DNA of 23,544 bases, from IMG/VR virus record IMGVR_UViG_3300041809_000237, positions 1-23,544 of that record; one strand, given 5' to 3'. Source of the DNA: a virus. The notes under the pieces are model-generated. The model had not been told where the DNA came from. It saw nothing but the letters and a program-made list of their open reading frames with translations, and ran no database searches. Shown in pieces: positions 20,988 to 23,544 of this stretch. Position numbers and translations under genes: made by a program. How positions within the stretch are numbered: position 1 is the stretch's first letter; the number at the start of each line of letters is the position of its first letter.

Positions 20988-23544
20988 ATGATGATGCGGA
21001 CGCTCCTCGCCTTCGTCCTTTCCGCCGCCGTCCTCTCGACCGCGGCGCTGGCGCAAGGCCCGGGTAGCGGCGGGCCAGGACCGGGACCGACGCAGCCGTG
21101 GATCATCAACGGCGGGAACATCGAGTACAACAACGGCTGCGTCCTGGTCCCGTCGACGGTCTCCGGCGGATGCCAGGGACAGACCTATGGCGTGGCCGCC
21201 GCCTTCATCGGGGCCGGACCGTCGACGACGGGCGGCGCGAGCTTCAACATCGTTCCCGGCACGCCGCCGACGTCTCCGTTCAACGGCAACGTCTGGATCA
21301 CGTCGGCCGGCATGTTCTACCGCGCCGGCGGCGCCACGGTTGGTCCACTCGTCGGCGGCGGCTCGTCGCCGCTGTTCACGGTCCCGGTCACCATCGACCT
21401 CAACACCGCCGCGGCACCGACGCCGCTGACCGGCAGCGCGCTTCAGATAGTCGGCCCTTCGGGCACTACGGTGCGCGCCGAGCTGGACGCGGTCGCGTCG
21501 ATCCCGCGCTGGTCGTGCGTCCGCGGCGACGGCACGCTGGCGTCGCCTACGGCGGTGCAGTCCGGCGATGAGTTGTGCTCGCTCAACACCTTCGGCATCG
21601 CCGGGACGTCATGGACGCCGGTCGGCCCGCAGGCGGCGTTCCGGACCTACGCGAGCCAAAACTGGTCGAGCGGGAACAACGGTACCTACGCCGACCTCGC
21701 GCTGACGCCGACCGCCTCCTCGACGCTGACGGAAGTCGTGAAGTGGCAGGCGCTGTCGACCGGCGGCGGCAGCCAGACGATCTTTGACAACGGCATCGGC
21801 GCGACCTCGACCGACGGCCTCGTGCTCTCCAACGTCACGGCGGCGGCCTCCAGCGCGCAGCAATGGTCGCCGCGCGTTCACTGGACTGGCGCCGGCTGGA
21901 AGACCGCCTCGACGGCCGCGAGCCAGGTCGTCGACTTCATCGAGGAGCTGCAACCGATCCAAGGTTCGTCGGCCCCGACCGGGGCGCTGGCGTGGTCATC
22001 GCAGGTCAACGCCGGTGGTTACACCGCGCTGATGGCGCTCTACACCGACGGCGGCCTCGCGCTCGGAAGCCCGAGCGGCGGCGATGAAGGCGCCGGGACG
22101 GCGAACCTCGCCGGGGCGCTCTACAACAACGGCACGGGACCGACCGGGACCGGCGGCTACGTCCGGGCGACGTCGCCGTCCTTGGTCACCCCGGCGCTCG
22201 GCGTCGCGACCGGCACGTCGCTCGCGCTCGGCGGCGCGACCATCGGCTCGAACGCACTCGCAGTGACCGGCACTACAGCCCTGGGCGGGGCCGTGACCGT
22301 TACTTCGAATGCTGCGGCTGCGTTCGCAGTCGGTGCGAACGGCGCGACCAACCCCGTGCTCCAGGTCAACGCGGCAACATCCACCGTTGTCACCGGCCTG
22401 GACATCGTCGGTGCGGCCAGCGGCGGCGGGCTCGCGCTTTCGGTCATCTCCAGCAACTCCGCCGAAGCCCTGACGATCAACGCCAAGGGCACCGGCACCA
22501 TCGGGATCGGCAACGTCTCGACCGGAGCGGTCACGATCACGCCGGCGACGAACGTGATCGGCGCGTTCACCCTCGGCACGCAGCAGACGACGCAAGGCTC
22601 CGTCGTCCTCGCCAACACCGCGGCGGGGGCCTACGCGACCACGCTGAAGTCTTCGAACAGCGCGACCGCAGCCTCGACGCTGGTGCTCCCCGTCGCGCTC
22701 GCGGGTTCCGGCCCCGTGGTTCTGACCGACACGGTCGGCAACGGCATCCTGAGCTGGGTGTCGCCCGCTGCGGCGAGCAGCATCGCGGTCGGCTCGACCA
22801 ACGTCGGCAGCGCGCTCGCCAGCAACGACATCCTGACGACCGGACCCGTCATCGCCGGGACCGGGGTCTTGGCCGACAGCGGCTTCACGCTCGCCGGCGC
22901 GCTCTACAACTCCATCGGCGGATTGGGGCTGTCGAACGACGCGACGACGCCGAACAGCATCATCGACGTGGCGAAGGGCGCGGCGGCCGACAGCACCAAC
23001 GTGCAGATGATCGCGCTCAGCGCGTTCACCAAGACCACCGGCGGAACGTGGGTCACCGGAAGCGGCAACGCCGGGCTGGACATCGGGGCGGTCATCGCTT
23101 CGACTTGGTACCACGTCTATGCGATCTGGGGCAGCGCCAAGACCAACGACATCTTGTTGTCGCAGGCTCCAAACCTCAGCGGCGTGTCGGTCACCTGCAC
23201 CAATGCGTCGCCGATGGTCTGCACCTGGACCGGACTGGCGACCGGACAGGTGCCGCCGTTCCAAAACGGCACACCATTTCAGTTCACGTCGGGCACGCCG
23301 CCGACTGGCGGACCGACGTGGGCGCTGAATACGGTTTATTATGCTGTCGCCGTCTCCACCTCGACGGGAACCTTCGAGCTTTCGACGACGCAAGGCGGGA
23401 CCGCCGGCAACTCGACTTCCACAGGCTCCGCGCTGGTCGGCAAGGTCATCCCGATCCTGCCGAGCGGCTACACGCTCTTGCGCCGCATCGGCTCGGTTGA
23501 GACCGACGCCTCATCACATATTCTGGCGTTCACGCAGACGGCCA
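20988..23544 (+). CDS. Long tail fibre protein with a Sec signal (partial, runs off the window)
   Basis: An open frame from ATG 20988 (GAGGG nine bases upstream) has no stop before the window ends: 852 codons and one base. It starts with a signal-like peptide (MMMRTLLAFVLSAAVLSTAA, then LALAQ). Residues 55-300 are beta domains with SSGNNGTYADLALTPTASST and WKTASTAASQVVDF. Residues 370-640 are repetitive Ala/Gly/Thr/Val-rich fibre shaft (ALGVATGTSLALGGATIGSN, LTTGPVIAGTGVLADSGFTL). Residues 734-818 carry another FCCH-like beta module (ALNTVYYAVAVSTSTGTFEL). This layout fits a receptor-binding side fibre; the C-terminal tip or chaperone domain is not seen. Confidence 0.7.
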   Translation, partial: MMMRTLLAFVLSAAVLSTAALAQGPGSGGPGPGPTQPWIINGGNIEYNNGCVLVPSTVSGGCQGQTYGVAAAFIGAGPSTTGGASFNIVPGTPPTSPFNGNVWITSAGMFYRAGGATVGPLVGGGSSPLFTVPVTIDLNTAAAPTPLTGSALQIVGPSGTTVRAELDAVASIPRWSCVRGDGTLASPTAVQSGDELCSLNTFGIAGTSWTPVGPQAAFRTYASQNWSSGNNGTYADLALTPTASSTLTEVVKWQALSTGGGSQTIFDNGIGATSTDGLVLSNVTAAASSAQQWSPRVHWTGAGWKTASTAASQVVDFIEELQPIQGSSAPTGALAWSSQVNAGGYTALMALYTDGGLALGSPSGGDEGAGTANLAGALYNNGTGPTGTGGYVRATSPSLVTPALGVATGTSLALGGATIGSNALAVTGTTALGGAVTVTSNAAAAFAVGANGATNPVLQVNAATSTVVTGLDIVGAASGGGLALSVISSNSAEALTINAKGTGTIGIGNVSTGAVTITPATNVIGAFTLGTQQTTQGSVVLANTAAGAYATTLKSSNSATAASTLVLPVALAGSGPVVLTDTVGNGILSWVSPAAASSIAVGSTNVGSALASNDILTTGPVIAGTGVLADSGFTLAGALYNSIGGLGLSNDATTPNSIIDVAKGAAADSTNVQMIALSAFTKTTGGTWVTGSGNAGLDIGAVIASTWYHVYAIWGSAKTNDILLSQAPNLSGVSVTCTNASPMVCTWTGLATGQVPPFQNGTPFQFTSGTPPTGGPTWALNTVYYAVAVSTSTGTFELSTTQGGTAGNSTSTGSALVGKVIPILPSGYTLLRRIGSVETDASSHILAFTQTA

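Noticed and set aside
21996-23393. Minus-strand frame of 465 codons opposite the long fibre gene
   Set aside because: Arg/Asp/Val-rich antisense shadow of a repetitive fibre gene; the plus-strand frame has a start site, a signal peptide and fibre repeats.
19624-23544. Diversity-generating retroelement target in the fibre genes
   Set aside because: No reverse transcriptase or template repeat is visible in the window, and I saw no near-duplicate segment differing mainly at adenines.

Overview
The window is a GC-rich stretch (G/C-ending codons dominate) of a contractile-tailed phage or prophage. It covers the late structural region, from the end of a capsid-cement gene to an open tail-fibre gene. 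Every gene I accept is on the + strand, tightly packed, often with ATGA or TTGA stop/start overlaps, so it reads as one late transcription unit. The gene order and simplified baseplate resemble the Bcep781/Pam3 type of myovirus. An alphaproteobacterial host is a guess from base composition and style only. No integrase, lysis, replication or packaging gene is visible, so lytic versus temperate cannot be decided. No stretch over 300 bases lacks a gene, and I saw no tRNA, CRISPR or rRNA.

Head and neck (1-4793): cement protein end, a major capsid protein (MCP) flanked by a hairpin and a strong intrinsic terminator, then seven small to medium head-completion/neck genes, most of them unrecognised. 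A roughly 190-base AT-richer patch (2430-2618) interrupts this block.

Accessory island (4869-6822): a membrane-anchored or exported virion-like protein, two tiny hydrophobic peptides, and a multi-pass O-antigen polymerase/ligase-like protein whose natural C-terminus lies in another frame. This looks like a cell-surface (serotype) conversion cassette inside the structural operon.

Tail (6844-12306): a small virion protein, tail sheath, tail tube, tail assembly chaperone with a T8 slippery run for -1 frameshifting, and a tape measure protein with a C-terminal lysozyme-like domain. Next comes a GIY-YIG/NUMOD3 homing endonuclease (12344-13090), AT-richer than its surroundings. It begins with the same eight codons as the gene it precedes.

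Baseplate and fibres (13087-23544): a hub-region protein, baseplate plug, hub (apparently starting at ATT), Gp138-type spike, gp25/W-like wedge, J-like wedge and an I-like wedge. These are followed by a fibre-base protein, a glycine-rich adhesin with a Sec signal, a small protein homologous to the N-terminus of the I-like wedge, and a long fibre, also with a Sec signal, that runs off the window.

Two themes cut across the genes. A beta-rich module of the type often annotated as FCCH-like recurs in sheath, plug, J-like wedge and fibre. Export signals occur on three virion-type proteins. All family assignments come from reading the protein sequences; no database search was run.
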